DNA from: Tsukamurella sp. 1534
GTDB taxonomy: Bacteria; Actinomycetota; Actinomycetes; Mycobacteriales; Mycobacteriaceae
Length of the DNA stretch: 64,000 bases
Direction: 5' to 3'
NCBI RefSeq assembly: GCF_000312385.1
Contig: NZ_HE997626.1
Location: 483,206-547,205, forward strand
Numbering within the stretch: position 1 is the first letter of the stretch; each line of letters starts with the position of its first letter. Of the stretch, positions 8,056-16,430 are shown one piece after another. The notes under the pieces were generated by a model. It ran no database searches. It saw nothing but the letters and a program-made list of their open reading frames with translations, and was not told the origin of the DNA. The position numbers and the translations under genes were made by a program.

Positions 8056-9434
8056 CCCGGATGATCCTCAGCGCCTTCGCGATGTCCTGCGTCGGCCATC
8101 AGTCCGCCGGCGTGTGGAACCGCGACGACGACGCGAGCACCCGGTACACGGACCTCGACCACTGGACCGGCCTCGCCCGCCTGCTCGACGACGGCGGCTT
8201 CGACGCCCTGTTCCTGGCCGACGTGCTGGGCACCTACGACGTGTACGGCGGCAGCCGCGACGAGGCGGTGCGGTCCGCGATCCAGGTGCCCGTCAACGAC
8301 CCGATCCTCGCGGTCTCCGCGATGGCCGCGGCCACAACACATCTCGGGTTCGGCGTCACCGTGTCCACCACCTACGAACAGCCGTACGCCCTGGCCCGCC
8401 GGATGACGACGCTCGACCACCTCACCCGCGGCCGGATCGGGTGGAACGTGGTCACCGGCTACCTCGACTCCGCGGCGAAGAACCTGGGCTTCACCACCCA
8501 GATACCGCACGACACCCGGTACGACATCGCCGACGAGTACCTCGACGTCTGCTACAAGCTGTGGGAGCACTCCTGGGCCGAGGACGCCGTGATCCGCGCG
8601 GGCGGCGTCTACGCGGACCCCGCGAAGGTGCGCGACATCGGCCACCTCGGCGAGCACTACACCGTGCCCGGCGCCTTCCTCTGCGAACCGTCGCCGCAGC
8701 GGACGCCCGTCGTGTTCCAGGCCGGGGCCTCGCCCCGCGGGCGGCGGTTCGCCGCGCGGCACGCCGAAGCCGTGTTCGTCATCGGTCCGACCCCCGAGGC
8801 GGTGCGCGGCACCGTCGACGCCCTCCGTGCCGAGGTCGCCGCCGCCGGCCGGGATCCCCACTCCGTCAAGGTGATCGCGGGCCTCACCGCGATCGTCCGG
8901 CCCGACGCCTCCGAGGCGCGCGCCCTGCTCGACGACTACCGCGCGTCCGCGAGCACCACCGGCGCGCTCGCGCTGTTCGGCGGCTGGACCGGCGTCGACC
9001 TCTCCGGGCTCCCCGGCGACGCCCCGCTCACCCACGTGACGACCGACGCCAACCGGTCGGCGCTGGACCTGTTCACCCGCGACGCCGACCGCACCTGGAC
9101 CGTCGACGAACTCGCCCGGTTCGTCAGCATCGGTGGGCGCGGGCCGGTGCTCGCGGGCGACCCGATCACCGTCGCCGACGAGTTGCAGCGCTGGCAGGAG
9201 ACGGCCGGGGTGGACGGCTTCAACTTCATGTACGTCACCATGCCGGGCACGTTCGAGGACCTCACCGAGCACCTCGTGCCCGAGCTCCGGCGCCGCGGGC
9301 TGGTCCCGGACCGGCCCGCCGAACCCGGGACGCTGCGCGAGCGGCTCGGCACGGGCGACGGTGCGCGGCTGCCCGCCGGGCACCGCGCCTGGGACCTGAC
9401 GATCCCCGCGACCGAACCCGTCAGCCCCGGCTGA
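8052..9434 (+). CDS. LLM-class FMN-dependent monooxygenase (NtaA/SnaA/DszA type)
   Basis: Bacterial-luciferase-like oxidase of 460 aa that needs FMNH2 from a separate reductase. Family features include the LFLADVLGTYDVYGG segment, ATTHLGFGVTVSTTYEQPYALAR, RGRIGWNVVTGYLDSAAKN and VFQAGASPRGRRFAARHAEAVF. This branch oxidises nitrilotriacetate, pristinamycin or dibenzothiophene sulfone. The GTG start overlaps the transporter stop (GTGA at 8052-8055). The last 14 bases overlap the convergent phosphoesterase gene. No flavin reductase gene is adjacent. Confidence 0.85.
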   Translation: MTRMILSAFAMSCVGHQSAGVWNRDDDASTRYTDLDHWTGLARLLDDGGFDALFLADVLGTYDVYGGSRDEAVRSAIQVPVNDPILAVSAMAAATTHLGFGVTVSTTYEQPYALARRMTTLDHLTRGRIGWNVVTGYLDSAAKNLGFTTQIPHDTRYDIADEYLDVCYKLWEHSWAEDAVIRAGGVYADPAKVRDIGHLGEHYTVPGAFLCEPSPQRTPVVFQAGASPRGRRFAARHAEAVFVIGPTPEAVRGTVDALRAEVAAAGRDPHSVKVIAGLTAIVRPDASEARALLDDYRASASTTGALALFGGWTGVDLSGLPGDAPLTHVTTDANRSALDLFTRDADRTWTVDELARFVSIGGRGPVLAGDPITVADELQRWQETAGVDGFNFMYVTMPGTFEDLTEHLVPELRRRGLVPDRPAEPGTLRERLGTGDGARLPAGHRAWDLTIPATEPVSPG

Positions 9435-10569
9435 GCTCCAGGACCGCGATCTCCGGCGGCGCGGCCACCCGCACCGGCGGGCCCCAGGCACCGGCGCCGC
9501 GGCTGGTGTAGATCGGCAGCCCGTCGACGGACTCCAAGCCCGCGAGCACGGGCTGCTGCATCCGCACGAAGAACCGGAACGGCCAGATCTGGCCGCCGTG
9601 CGTGTGCCCGGACACCTGCAGGTCCGCGCCGCGCGCGGCGAACTCCCGCGCCTGCAGCGGCTCGTGCGCCACCGCCAGCACGAAATCCTCGGCCGCGACC
9701 CCGGCCAGCGCGGCGACGTAATCCGGCGCCAGCGGCGCCTTCCCACGGCGATCGTTCACACCGACGACGGTGACCGCCGCCCCGCCGCGCTCGAGCCGGG
9801 CGGACTCGTTGAGCAGCGGCCGCACCCCCACCTCGCGCCAGCGCCGCACCCAGTTCGCGGCGTCGTCGGCGTAGTACTCGTGATTGCCGGTCACCGCCAG
9901 CACGCCCAGCGGCGCGCGCAGATCCTTCAGCGGCGCCAGGTCCTCCCCGATCCGCTCCACGGTGCCGTCGATGAGATCGCCGCCCAGCAGCACCACGTCG
10001 GGGTTCTGCGCGTTCGTCTCGTCCACCACGCGCTGCACGAACGACCGCGTCCGCACCGGGCCCGCATGGATGTCCGTGATGAGCGCGACCCGCAGCGTGC
10101 CGAAGCCCTCCGGCATCGACGCCAGACGCACCGGGGTGTGGGTGACCCGCGGCGACGCCGCCTCGACCAACCCGTAGCCGGTGGCCGCCACCCCGCCCAC
10201 GATCCCCGTGAGGGCGATGCCCCGGAGGAGGCGCCGCGCACCGTCGGCCGTGGACGGGCGGATCAGGCGCACGATCCGGGCCGCGAGCCACACCACCAGC
10301 AGGACGATCGACGTGAGCAGCAGGTAGAAGACCACCGCCAGCCAGGTGAGACCGGCGGCGCTGATCCACCGCACCCCGTCGGGCGCGAGCGCGCCCCCGC
10401 CCGCCAGCAGCCCGACCGCCGAGCACAGCGTGAGGACCGCGGCCACCAGGACCGCGACGGTGCCCGCGCGGCGCGCGGCCCGCGTCTCCCAGCGCGCCAC
10501 CACCCGTCGCTGCACCACGGCCAGCGCGGCGAGGAGCACGATCAAGACCACTGTGATGCCACTGGGCAC
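9421..10569 (-). CDS. Membrane-anchored metallophosphoesterase
   Basis: 382 aa. Four hydrophobic segments fill roughly residues 1-140. The calcineurin-like domain follows: LITDIHAG (D-x-H), LLGGDLIDG (GDxxD), VTGNHEYY (GNHE), AVAHEP and SGHTHGGQIWPF (GHxH). This is the YkoQ/YaeI-like architecture of peripheral or lipid-directed phosphodiesterases. Start GTG 10569 is preceded by a purine run (GGGGGATGAG). Substrate unknown. Confidence 0.85.
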   Translation of the reverse strand: MPSGITVVLIVLLAALAVVQRRVVARWETRAARRAGTVAVLVAAVLTLCSAVGLLAGGGALAPDGVRWISAAGLTWLAVVFYLLLTSIVLLVVWLAARIVRLIRPSTADGARRLLRGIALTGIVGGVAATGYGLVEAASPRVTHTPVRLASMPEGFGTLRVALITDIHAGPVRTRSFVQRVVDETNAQNPDVVLLGGDLIDGTVERIGEDLAPLKDLRAPLGVLAVTGNHEYYADDAANWVRRWREVGVRPLLNESARLERGGAAVTVVGVNDRRGKAPLAPDYVAALAGVAAEDFVLAVAHEPLQAREFAARGADLQVSGHTHGGQIWPFRFFVRMQQPVLAGLESVDGLPIYTSRGAGAWGPPVRVAAPPEIAVLELSRG

Positions 10570-10663
10570 GCGCTCATCCCCCGTTTGTCCGCCGCCGCTG
10601 CTACCGCAACTCCGGCGTCCGAATGTACCGGTTCGCGGAGGCGCCGCTAAACTGTGCCCGCAC

Positions 10664-10737
10664 GCCCTCGTAGCTCAGTTGGATAGAGCGGATCTCTCCT
10701 AAAGATCAGGTCGCACGTTCGATTCGTGTCGGGGGCA
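10664..10737 (+). tRNA. tRNA-Arg (anticodon CCT)
   Basis: 74 nt cloverleaf: acceptor GCCCTCG pairs with CGGGGGC (10730-10736), D-arm GCTC/GAGC, anticodon stem GATCT/AGATC with loop CTCCTAA, and T-arm with TTCGATT. The anticodon CCT reads AGG. The discriminator is A and CCA is not encoded. It stands alone. Confidence 0.95.
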
Positions 10738-10783
10738 CTCCCGAGGGGCCGGGGCACGCCCGGCCCGACTTCCGCCCGCGGGG

Positions 10784-12367
10784 CTACTTGGCGCGCTTGG
10801 CGACGGCGGTGACGAAGTCGGTGAGCATCTGCTCCTCCGTCTCGGCCGACTGCGCGGTGCCGCCCGTGGCGTCCGCGATCCGCTTCAGCGCCGGCAGATC
10901 CGCGTCCTTGCTGATGCCGACGGTGTGGATGTTCACCGGGCGGGCGGGATCCACCAACTGGTTGAGCCGAGTCACCAGCCCGTCCAGGTCCAGGCCGCCG
11001 TTCTTCTCGTTCCCGCCGTCCGTGAGCAGGATCAGCGAGTTGGAGTACGCGGGATCGAAACCCTGCACCGCCCGCTGGTACGCGGCGAGCGTCGTGTCGT
11101 AGAGGCCGGTGCCGCCGGCCACCTTCGCGGGCAGCCCGTTCACCCCGTCGAGCAGGGCCTGCCGCTGGGACGTGTCGCCGCGCGGGGTGTCGAGGCGGGC
11201 CGTGGCCACCACCTCGGTCCAGTCGGGGCCGCCGCCGCGGCCCATCGAGAACGTCCACAGGCCCACCGAATTGGCGTCGGGGATCTGGGTGACCACCTTG
11301 GCGAAACCGTTGGCCAGCATCTGGATCCGGGTCACGTTCCCGGCCTTCTCCGCCATGGAGCCGGACGTGTCCACCACGACGAGGGCGCGCAGCGGGACCG
11401 CGAGAGTGGTGAAGGCCTGCACCGCGCGGGCCAGCTGAGCGCGATCGGGATCGGGCAGCCGCGCGACGGTGCCGACGCCGCCCTCGGGCTCCGGGGTGAG
11501 GTCGACGCCGCGGAGGCCGGCTCCGGCCAGGGCGTCGCGGCCCTCCGGGGACGTGAACGCCGACGCGAGGCGCTCGGAGCCGGTCCGCGCGGCGTCCGCG
11601 CGATCGGCCGGCGCGGTCACGGCGAGCACCAGCTCGTCGCGCGGGGCGCCCGTCTTCGGCACCGTCGCGGCGATGGCGCCGCCGGCCTTCTGCGCGGCGA
11701 TGAACGCGTATTCGGGGACCACGACCACGCCGTCCTCGGCGGCGGCCGCGGACACGGGCTCCCCCGTGACCCGCTTCGCGGCCTGCGCGTACTGCGCCAC
11801 CGCGACGGTGAGGGCCTGCTGATCGGCGCCCGGCCGCTGCGATTCCGAGACCGCGGCGGCCACCGGGGCCTCGCTGTGCGCGGAATCCGCCGGAAGGGCG
11901 CGGATGGTGGCGGAGGTGAGCGCCTCGAGCCAGGTGCCCGGCTGCGGGATCTTCGCGCCCGCGAGCACGAGCGGCGAGGAGGCGACGGGCGCGTTCGGCA
12001 GTTCGCGGCCCAGCTGCGCGCCGACGATGTCGACGCGGTTGCGCGTGGGGGCGAGCCAGAGATCGGGCGTGTCCCCGCCGCCGGCGAGGGTGCCCGCCAC
12101 CTTCGCGTCCGCGACCTCGCGGACGGTGAAGGTGGTGCACCGGTCGGACGCCCGCCCCGCCTCCGCACGAGCGGCGGAGGCGAGGGCGGGGTCCGCCATC
12201 ACGGTGAAGGTGTCGCGGTGGTCGCACGGGGAGACCTTCCCGCCGACGATGGCGAGGAGGCCCGCGATCAGCACGCCGACGAGGGCGAGCCCCAGGGCCG
12301 CGCGGGCCGCGATGCGGCCACGCGGCTTCGACGCCGGTTCTTCGCCCGGCGTGTGATGACGACCCAT
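10784..12367 (-). CDS. Membrane-anchored von Willebrand A protein with substrate-binding-like domain
   Basis: 527 aa. One transmembrane anchor at about residues 19-43 places the rest outside the membrane. Residues 50-290 look like a bacterial extracellular solute-binding fold. A VWA domain follows, with an intact MIDAS motif DTSGS at 333-337, the downstream threonine in GGTGLYDTT, and LLTDGGNEKN. Such proteins occur across Actinobacteria and probably bind a metal-dependent protein or cell-wall ligand. No neighbouring MoxR ATPase is present, so it is not a classical chelatase pair. Confidence 0.8.
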   Translation of the reverse strand: MGRHHTPGEEPASKPRGRIAARAALGLALVGVLIAGLLAIVGGKVSPCDHRDTFTVMADPALASAARAEAGRASDRCTTFTVREVADAKVAGTLAGGGDTPDLWLAPTRNRVDIVGAQLGRELPNAPVASSPLVLAGAKIPQPGTWLEALTSATIRALPADSAHSEAPVAAAVSESQRPGADQQALTVAVAQYAQAAKRVTGEPVSAAAAEDGVVVVPEYAFIAAQKAGGAIAATVPKTGAPRDELVLAVTAPADRADAARTGSERLASAFTSPEGRDALAGAGLRGVDLTPEPEGGVGTVARLPDPDRAQLARAVQAFTTLAVPLRALVVVDTSGSMAEKAGNVTRIQMLANGFAKVVTQIPDANSVGLWTFSMGRGGGPDWTEVVATARLDTPRGDTSQRQALLDGVNGLPAKVAGGTGLYDTTLAAYQRAVQGFDPAYSNSLILLTDGGNEKNGGLDLDGLVTRLNQLVDPARPVNIHTVGISKDADLPALKRIADATGGTAQSAETEEQMLTDFVTAVAKRAK

Positions 12368-12434
12368 GAGACCGTGCCGCTACTTTCCGATGAAACCGTT
12401 GTGGGTGACGTCTCGAAGGAGCGGGGTCAGCGGG

Positions 12435-12671
12435 TTACTGCTGCGGAGGCCCCTGCGGATCGACGTTCTGCTGCCCGCCGCCCTGCTGGTTCTGCTGCCC
12501 GCCGGCCTGCTGACCGCCGGAGAACTTCTTCGCCGCATCCTGCGCCTTGTCGACGTGCGAAGAGTACTTCCCACCGGTCTTCTTGTCGACGAAATCGCCC
12601 GCTTTGTCGATGACCGCCGGGTTCTTGCCCAGTGCGGCCTTGGCCTTTTCCACGAGATTCTTGAAATCCAT
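12435..12671 (-). CDS. Rv0909/MT0933-like antitoxin-family small protein
   Basis: 78 aa. The first 50 residues (KAKAALGKNPAVIDKAGDFVDKK and GGKYSSHVDKAQDAAKKF) match the MT0933-type antitoxin family. The tail is a Gln/Gly-rich, disordered repeat. No toxin gene is next to it, so the antitoxin role is by family name only. ATG 12671 follows TAGCCT (minus strand, 12684-12679) by seven bases, a leaderless signature. Confidence 0.75.
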   Translation of the reverse strand: MDFKNLVEKAKAALGKNPAVIDKAGDFVDKKTGGKYSSHVDKAQDAAKKFSGGQQAGGQQNQQGGGQQNVDPQGPPQQ

Positions 12672-12681
12672 GCTGCTCAGG

Positions 12682-13800
12682 CTAGCCGAGACCGGCCCAC
12701 CAGTCGTCGGCCCGACCGGTTCCTCCTCGTTCGTCCCGACTGTCCACCCGGCCGCCCGGCATGGGGATCACGGTGGTGACGCCGGCCTCCTCGGCCGCCG
12801 CGAGCAACCGTTCGACGGGCTCGGACCAGTCGTGGAACGCCAGATTGAACGTGGCCCAGTGCACCGGAACCAGCGGGGCGCCCGGCTTGGCGATCATCCG
12901 GTGGATCTCCACGGCCTCCTCCGGGTTGGTGTGCACATCGGGCCACAGCGGGTCGTAGGCGCCGATCGGCAGCAGCGTCAGGTCGAACGGGCCGAAGTGA
13001 TCGCCGACCAGCTTGAACCGCTCCGTGAAGCCCGTGTCGCCGCCGAAGAACACCGCGTGGCTCGGCCCGACGAGCGACCAGGACGCCCACTGGGTGGAGT
13101 TGCGGGTGAGGCCGCGGCCCGAGAAGTGCCGCGCCTCGGTGCACACGACCTTGAGCTCGCTCGGACCGTCGGGCCCCGTGCTCCGCAGGACGTGCGCCTG
13201 GTCCCAGTCGAGCTCCACGATCCGATCCTCGGGGACGCCCCAGGCGCGCAGGTGCCCGCCGACCCCGATCGGCACGCAGAACGGCACGTCGCGGTCGCGG
13301 GTCAGCTCGTCGATGGTCGGCAGGTCGAGGTGGTCGTAGTGGTCGTGGCTGATGATCACCGCGTCGATCGGCGGCAGCGAACTCAGCGCGACCGGCACCG
13401 GGTGCAGCCGGGTGGGGCCGATCGTGGGCGAGGGGGACACCCGCTCGCCCCACACCGGATCCGCGAGCACCCGGAACCCGTCCACCTCGATGAGTACCGA
13501 CGAATGCCCGTACCAGGTGACCGCGAGGTCCGAGGACTGTTCCGGGCTCGGGTGCGCCACCAGCGGGATCGGGCGCGACGGGCGGCCCTGGCCGTGCCGG
13601 GCGCGGCCCACCACGCCGCGGACGATCTTGCCCGCGTCGAACCGCTCGTGCGGGCTGTCCGGGTCCGTGTTCGTGTAGACGGTGTCGACCCGCGCGCCCA
13701 TGGAGCGCCGCAGGCCCCGCGCCGCGCGGAGTACCGAGGAACCGGCCAGGGCGCTCGCCGCCCCCGCCGCGAAGACGGCGCCGGTGCGCAGGCCCGGCAC
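12682..13800 (-). CDS. MBL-fold metallohydrolase (Rv0906-like, NAPE-PLD type)
   Basis: 372 aa with an N-terminal hydrophobic signal or anchor. The zinc-binding signature SHDHYDHLD is followed by later ligands in EARHFSGRG, FFGGDTGF and VPVHWATFN, matching the UlaG/NAPE-phospholipase D branch that cleaves phosphodiesters of lipids. The GTG start at 13800 is two bases after the echA6 stop, so the two are co-transcribed, as I recall for Rv0905-Rv0906. True substrate unknown. Confidence 0.85.
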   Translation of the reverse strand: MPGLRTGAVFAAGAASALAGSSVLRAARGLRRSMGARVDTVYTNTDPDSPHERFDAGKIVRGVVGRARHGQGRPSRPIPLVAHPSPEQSSDLAVTWYGHSSVLIEVDGFRVLADPVWGERVSPSPTIGPTRLHPVPVALSSLPPIDAVIISHDHYDHLDLPTIDELTRDRDVPFCVPIGVGGHLRAWGVPEDRIVELDWDQAHVLRSTGPDGPSELKVVCTEARHFSGRGLTRNSTQWASWSLVGPSHAVFFGGDTGFTERFKLVGDHFGPFDLTLLPIGAYDPLWPDVHTNPEEAVEIHRMIAKPGAPLVPVHWATFNLAFHDWSEPVERLLAAAEEAGVTTVIPMPGGRVDSRDERGGTGRADDWWAGLG

Positions 13801-13802
13801 CG

Positions 13803-14537
13803 TCAGCGCCCCGTGAAGTTCGGGTCGCGCTTCTCCATGCGCGCCATGATGGCCTCCTTGATGTCCTCGGAGTCCCACACGGCGTGCAGCCGGCCGGCCT
13901 CCTCGTCGGTGAGGGGCTCGCGCGCCACGTCGTTCTTGAACAGGGCCTTGTAGTTCTGCAGCGACAGCGGGGCCAGCTTGGTGATGCCGCGGGCGAACTC
14001 CAGCGCCGCCTCCCGGTCGCCGATGAGATTCGCGAAGCCCAGCTCCGCCAGCTTCTCCGCCTCGATCTTCTGGGCCGCCATGAGCACGCCGCGGGCGTGG
14101 CCGCCGCCCACCAGGTCCTCCAGCCGGCGCAGCGTCCACTTGTCGATGGTGACGCCGAGCTTCGCCGCGGGGATCGCGATCGACGCGCTGGGATCGAGCA
14201 CCCGCAGGTCCGAGACCATCGCCATCTGCACGCCCGCGCCGTACGCCGGGCCGTTGAGCGCGGCCACGACGATCTGCTTCATCGACTCCACGCGCTGGTA
14301 GAAGCGGATCACGCGCTCCATGAAGTTCTTGTCCAGCACGGCGCCGGACCGGAGATCGGCGCCCGCGGAGAACACGGTGCCCTGGCCGGTGAGCACGATG
14401 ACGAACACCCCGTCGGCCTCCGCGCGGTCGAACGCCGCCTCCAGCCCGTCCATGAGTTCGGGGTTCAGGGCGTTCCGAGCCTCGGGGCGTTGGAACTCGA
14501 TGACGGCGAGCTTGTCCTCCAGCGTGTAACCGATCAT
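13803..14537 (-). CDS. echA6: EchA6-like crotonase-fold protein lacking catalytic glutamates
   Basis: 244 aa and alignable end to end with M. tuberculosis EchA6, which binds long-chain acyl-CoA for mycolate synthesis without hydratase activity. The oxyanion-hole segments remain (SAGADL, GPAYGAG). The two hydratase glutamates are replaced: glutamine in GAGVQMA where GGGCELA is usual, and alanine in IPAAKLG where PEILLG is usual. The ATG at 14537 starts MIG as in EchA6 and follows TAGATT by seven bases; a TTG nine bases upstream is less likely. The MBL hydrolase gene follows directly. Confidence 0.85.
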   Translation of the reverse strand: MIGYTLEDKLAVIEFQRPEARNALNPELMDGLEAAFDRAEADGVFVIVLTGQGTVFSAGADLRSGAVLDKNFMERVIRFYQRVESMKQIVVAALNGPAYGAGVQMAMVSDLRVLDPSASIAIPAAKLGVTIDKWTLRRLEDLVGGGHARGVLMAAQKIEAEKLAELGFANLIGDREAALEFARGITKLAPLSLQNYKALFKNDVAREPLTDEEAGRLHAVWDSEDIKEAIMARMEKRDPNFTGR

Positions 14538-14544
14538 GCCCGGC

Positions 14545-14554
14545 AATCTACGCT
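14545..14554. promoter_or_regulatory. Bidirectional leaderless -10 core between echA6 and the flavoprotein gene
   Basis: AATCTACGCT gives TAGATT on the minus strand (14550-14545, seven bases before ATG 14537) and TACGCT on the plus strand (14549-14554, six bases before GTG 14561). The central TA is shared. Confidence 0.6.
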
Positions 14555-14560
14555 ACTGAT

Positions 14561-15652
14561 GTGACGCGCGTCGTAGTGGTCGGTGCCGGCCAAGCCGGTC
14601 TCTCCGCGGCATACTTCCTGCCCCGCTTCGGGATCGATGATTTCGTGGTCCTCGACCACAACCGGGGTCCGGGCGGCGCCTGGCGGCAACGCTGGCCCTC
14701 GCTGACCCTCCGGGCCGCGAACCACGTGCACGACCTGCCCGGGTGGGGCCTGCGCGAGGCGCTCGGCTGGGAGTGCGACGACATCCCCGCCGCAACCGGC
14801 GTCGCCGACTACTTCGGGGAGTACGAGAAGAAGTTCGCGCTGCCCGTGCAGCGCCCCGCCCACGTCGGGTCGGTCTCCCGCACGGGCGATCCCGGCCGGC
14901 CGTACCTCGTGGCGGGCCGCGCCGAGGACGGCCCGTTCGAGTACCGGCCCGGCGCGATCATCAACTGCACCGGCACCTGGGACAGCCCCTTCTGGCCGAC
15001 GGTGCGCGGCGCACCGTCGTTCCGGGGGACGCAACTGCACGCGCACGACTACCGCACCGCCGAACCCTTCGCGGGGAAGACGGTGGCGGTGGTCGGCGCC
15101 GGGATCACGGCGGTGCAACTGCTACTGGAGATCTCGCGCGTCGCGGACACACTGTGGTTCACCCGCGGCGAGGTGCGGTGGGACGAGACGCCGTTCGACC
15201 CCGACAAGGGCCGGCGCGCGGTGGCCCGCGTCGACGAGCGGGTGCGGGCGGGTCTGCCGCCCGGGTCCGTGGTGTCCGTGACGGGGCTGCCCGTCAACGA
15301 CGCCATCCGCCGCGGCATCGCGGACGGGGTCCTGGTGCGGCGCCCCATGTTCGCCGCGCTCACGCCCGACGGTCCGCTGCTGGCCGACGGGACGGGGGTG
15401 CACGCGGACGTGATCCTGTGGTGCACCGGATTCCGCTACTCGATGGACCACCTGGCGCCGCTGAACCTGCGCGCCCCGGGCGGCGGGATCGTGATGACCG
15501 GGCGGCTCGCGACGGAGGTCGCCGGGGAGCCGCGGCTGCACCTGCTGGGCTACGGGCCTTCGGCGTCCACGATCGGCGCGAACCGCGCGGGCCGCGAGGC
15601 GGCCCGCGCGGTGGCGGAACTGGTTGGCGGCGGCAGTCCGCCACGTGGGTGA
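14561..15652 (+). CDS. FAD/NAD(P)-dependent monooxygenase-like flavoprotein
   Basis: 363 aa. An N-terminal FAD-binding motif GAGQAGLSAAYFL and a second dinucleotide motif GAGITAVQLLLEI (about 180) give the two-domain layout of flavin-containing or Baeyer-Villiger-like monooxygenases and YpdA-type reductases. GGAWRQRWPSL is typical of the former. WCTGFRYSMDHLAPL and LGYGPSASTIGANRAGREAAR close the FAD site. The 3' end carries the first copy of a 42-bp direct repeat, and the last residues (GGGSPPRG) appear to have been replaced by an insertion. Confidence 0.82.
   Translation: MTRVVVVGAGQAGLSAAYFLPRFGIDDFVVLDHNRGPGGAWRQRWPSLTLRAANHVHDLPGWGLREALGWECDDIPAATGVADYFGEYEKKFALPVQRPAHVGSVSRTGDPGRPYLVAGRAEDGPFEYRPGAIINCTGTWDSPFWPTVRGAPSFRGTQLHAHDYRTAEPFAGKTVAVVGAGITAVQLLLEISRVADTLWFTRGEVRWDETPFDPDKGRRAVARVDERVRAGLPPGSVVSVTGLPVNDAIRRGIADGVLVRRPMFAALTPDGPLLADGTGVHADVILWCTGFRYSMDHLAPLNLRAPGGGIVMTGRLATEVAGEPRLHLLGYGPSASTIGANRAGREAARAVAELVGGGSPPRG
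15583..15624 (+). repeat. 42-bp direct repeat, copy 1 (inside the flavoprotein 3' end)
   Basis: Identical over 42 bases to 17316-17357. It begins with a near-perfect dyad, CCGCGCGGGCCGC and its complement separated by GAG, and ends GTGGCGGAACTGGT. The two copies bracket the TetR/hydrolase insert. Confidence 0.9.
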
Positions 15653-15784
15653 GCCCCGACCGCTTGAGAACATGAGGTCTGCCGTGTTCAAGCCGCTCTC
15701 CGAATCTGTCCGATACGGACGCTCGACGGTCCCGCTCCGGCCGTCCGCGAGCCGCAGCCCAGCACAGCCGGCCCTGCCGGCGGT

Positions 15785-16402
15785 CTATGAAGACGCTTCC
15801 AGGATCGCCGCGATAGAGAAGTCGGCGATCCGCATGAGATCTCGCCGACCGACTCCGTCATTGGATTGAACGGAGAGTCCATGCCAGAGGGCCTGGATCG
15901 ACGCCGCGAGAACCACAGCGGACACATGGGCCGCAATCTGCCCTTCGGTGCGGGCCCGCTCGATCCGTCTCCGCAGCAACGCCTCATTCGACCTATGAAG
16001 CTCGCGGAGGTAAACACGCGTGTCGATCACATCCGGGACATCCGACATCGCGGCGCTGCTCACGAGGCAACCGGGATGACGCTCGAGCGGTTGAGTGAAC
16101 TCTTCGATCGACTGGTGGAGCACGTCGCGAAGAACCACTGCGATGTCTCGCTCGACGCACGCCGACTCGTATATCGCGCGATATCGCTCGGCGAACGTGC
16201 GAACGGCAACCTCGAACAATCCCGCCTTGCTGCCGAATGCCGCATAGATGCTCGACACCGACAACCCCAGGGCGGCGCTCAGCTCACGCGTCGACGTGCC
16301 GGAGTAGCCGCGCCGCCAGAACAGTCGCGCTGCCTCGATAACGGCGTCGTCCCGATCGAACTCCGGTGGGCGACCGACCGATCCACTATTCACACCTTGC
16401 AT
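15785..16402 (-). CDS. TetR-family regulator of the inserted module
   Basis: 205 aa. The HTH is TSTRELSAALGLSVSSIYAAF (about 34-54), followed by GSKAGLFEVAV; the C-terminal half contains HPGCLVSSAA, typical of the AcrR/YxaF-like branch. Codon choice is visibly less GC-biased than in the neighbours (many ATA, TCA and GTA triplets). Divergent from the hydrolase with 28 bp between starts, so it most likely represses both. Lies inside the 42-bp repeats. Confidence 0.82.
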   Translation of the reverse strand: MQGVNSGSVGRPPEFDRDDAVIEAARLFWRRGYSGTSTRELSAALGLSVSSIYAAFGSKAGLFEVAVRTFAERYRAIYESACVERDIAVVLRDVLHQSIEEFTQPLERHPGCLVSSAAMSDVPDVIDTRVYLRELHRSNEALLRRRIERARTEGQIAAHVSAVVLAASIQALWHGLSVQSNDGVGRRDLMRIADFSIAAILEASS

Positions 16403-16428
16403 TATAGATCAAACGCTCCATAATAGAT
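16400..16428. promoter_or_regulatory. Operator/promoter between TetR gene and hydrolase
   Basis: Direct repeats CATTATAGAT (16400-16409) and CATAATAGAT (16419-16428) have a 19-bp period; their cores ATTAT and ATAAT are also complementary. CATAAT (16419-16424) lies six bases before ATG 16431 and looks like a leaderless -10. The repeats overlap both start regions, as expected for an autoregulated TetR operator. Confidence 0.5.
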
Positions 16429-16430
16429 TT

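Noticed and set aside
12435-12671. Antitoxin-family gene as half of a toxin-antitoxin module
   Set aside because: No small toxin-like frame lies on either side; the neighbours are a VWA protein and an MBL hydrolase.
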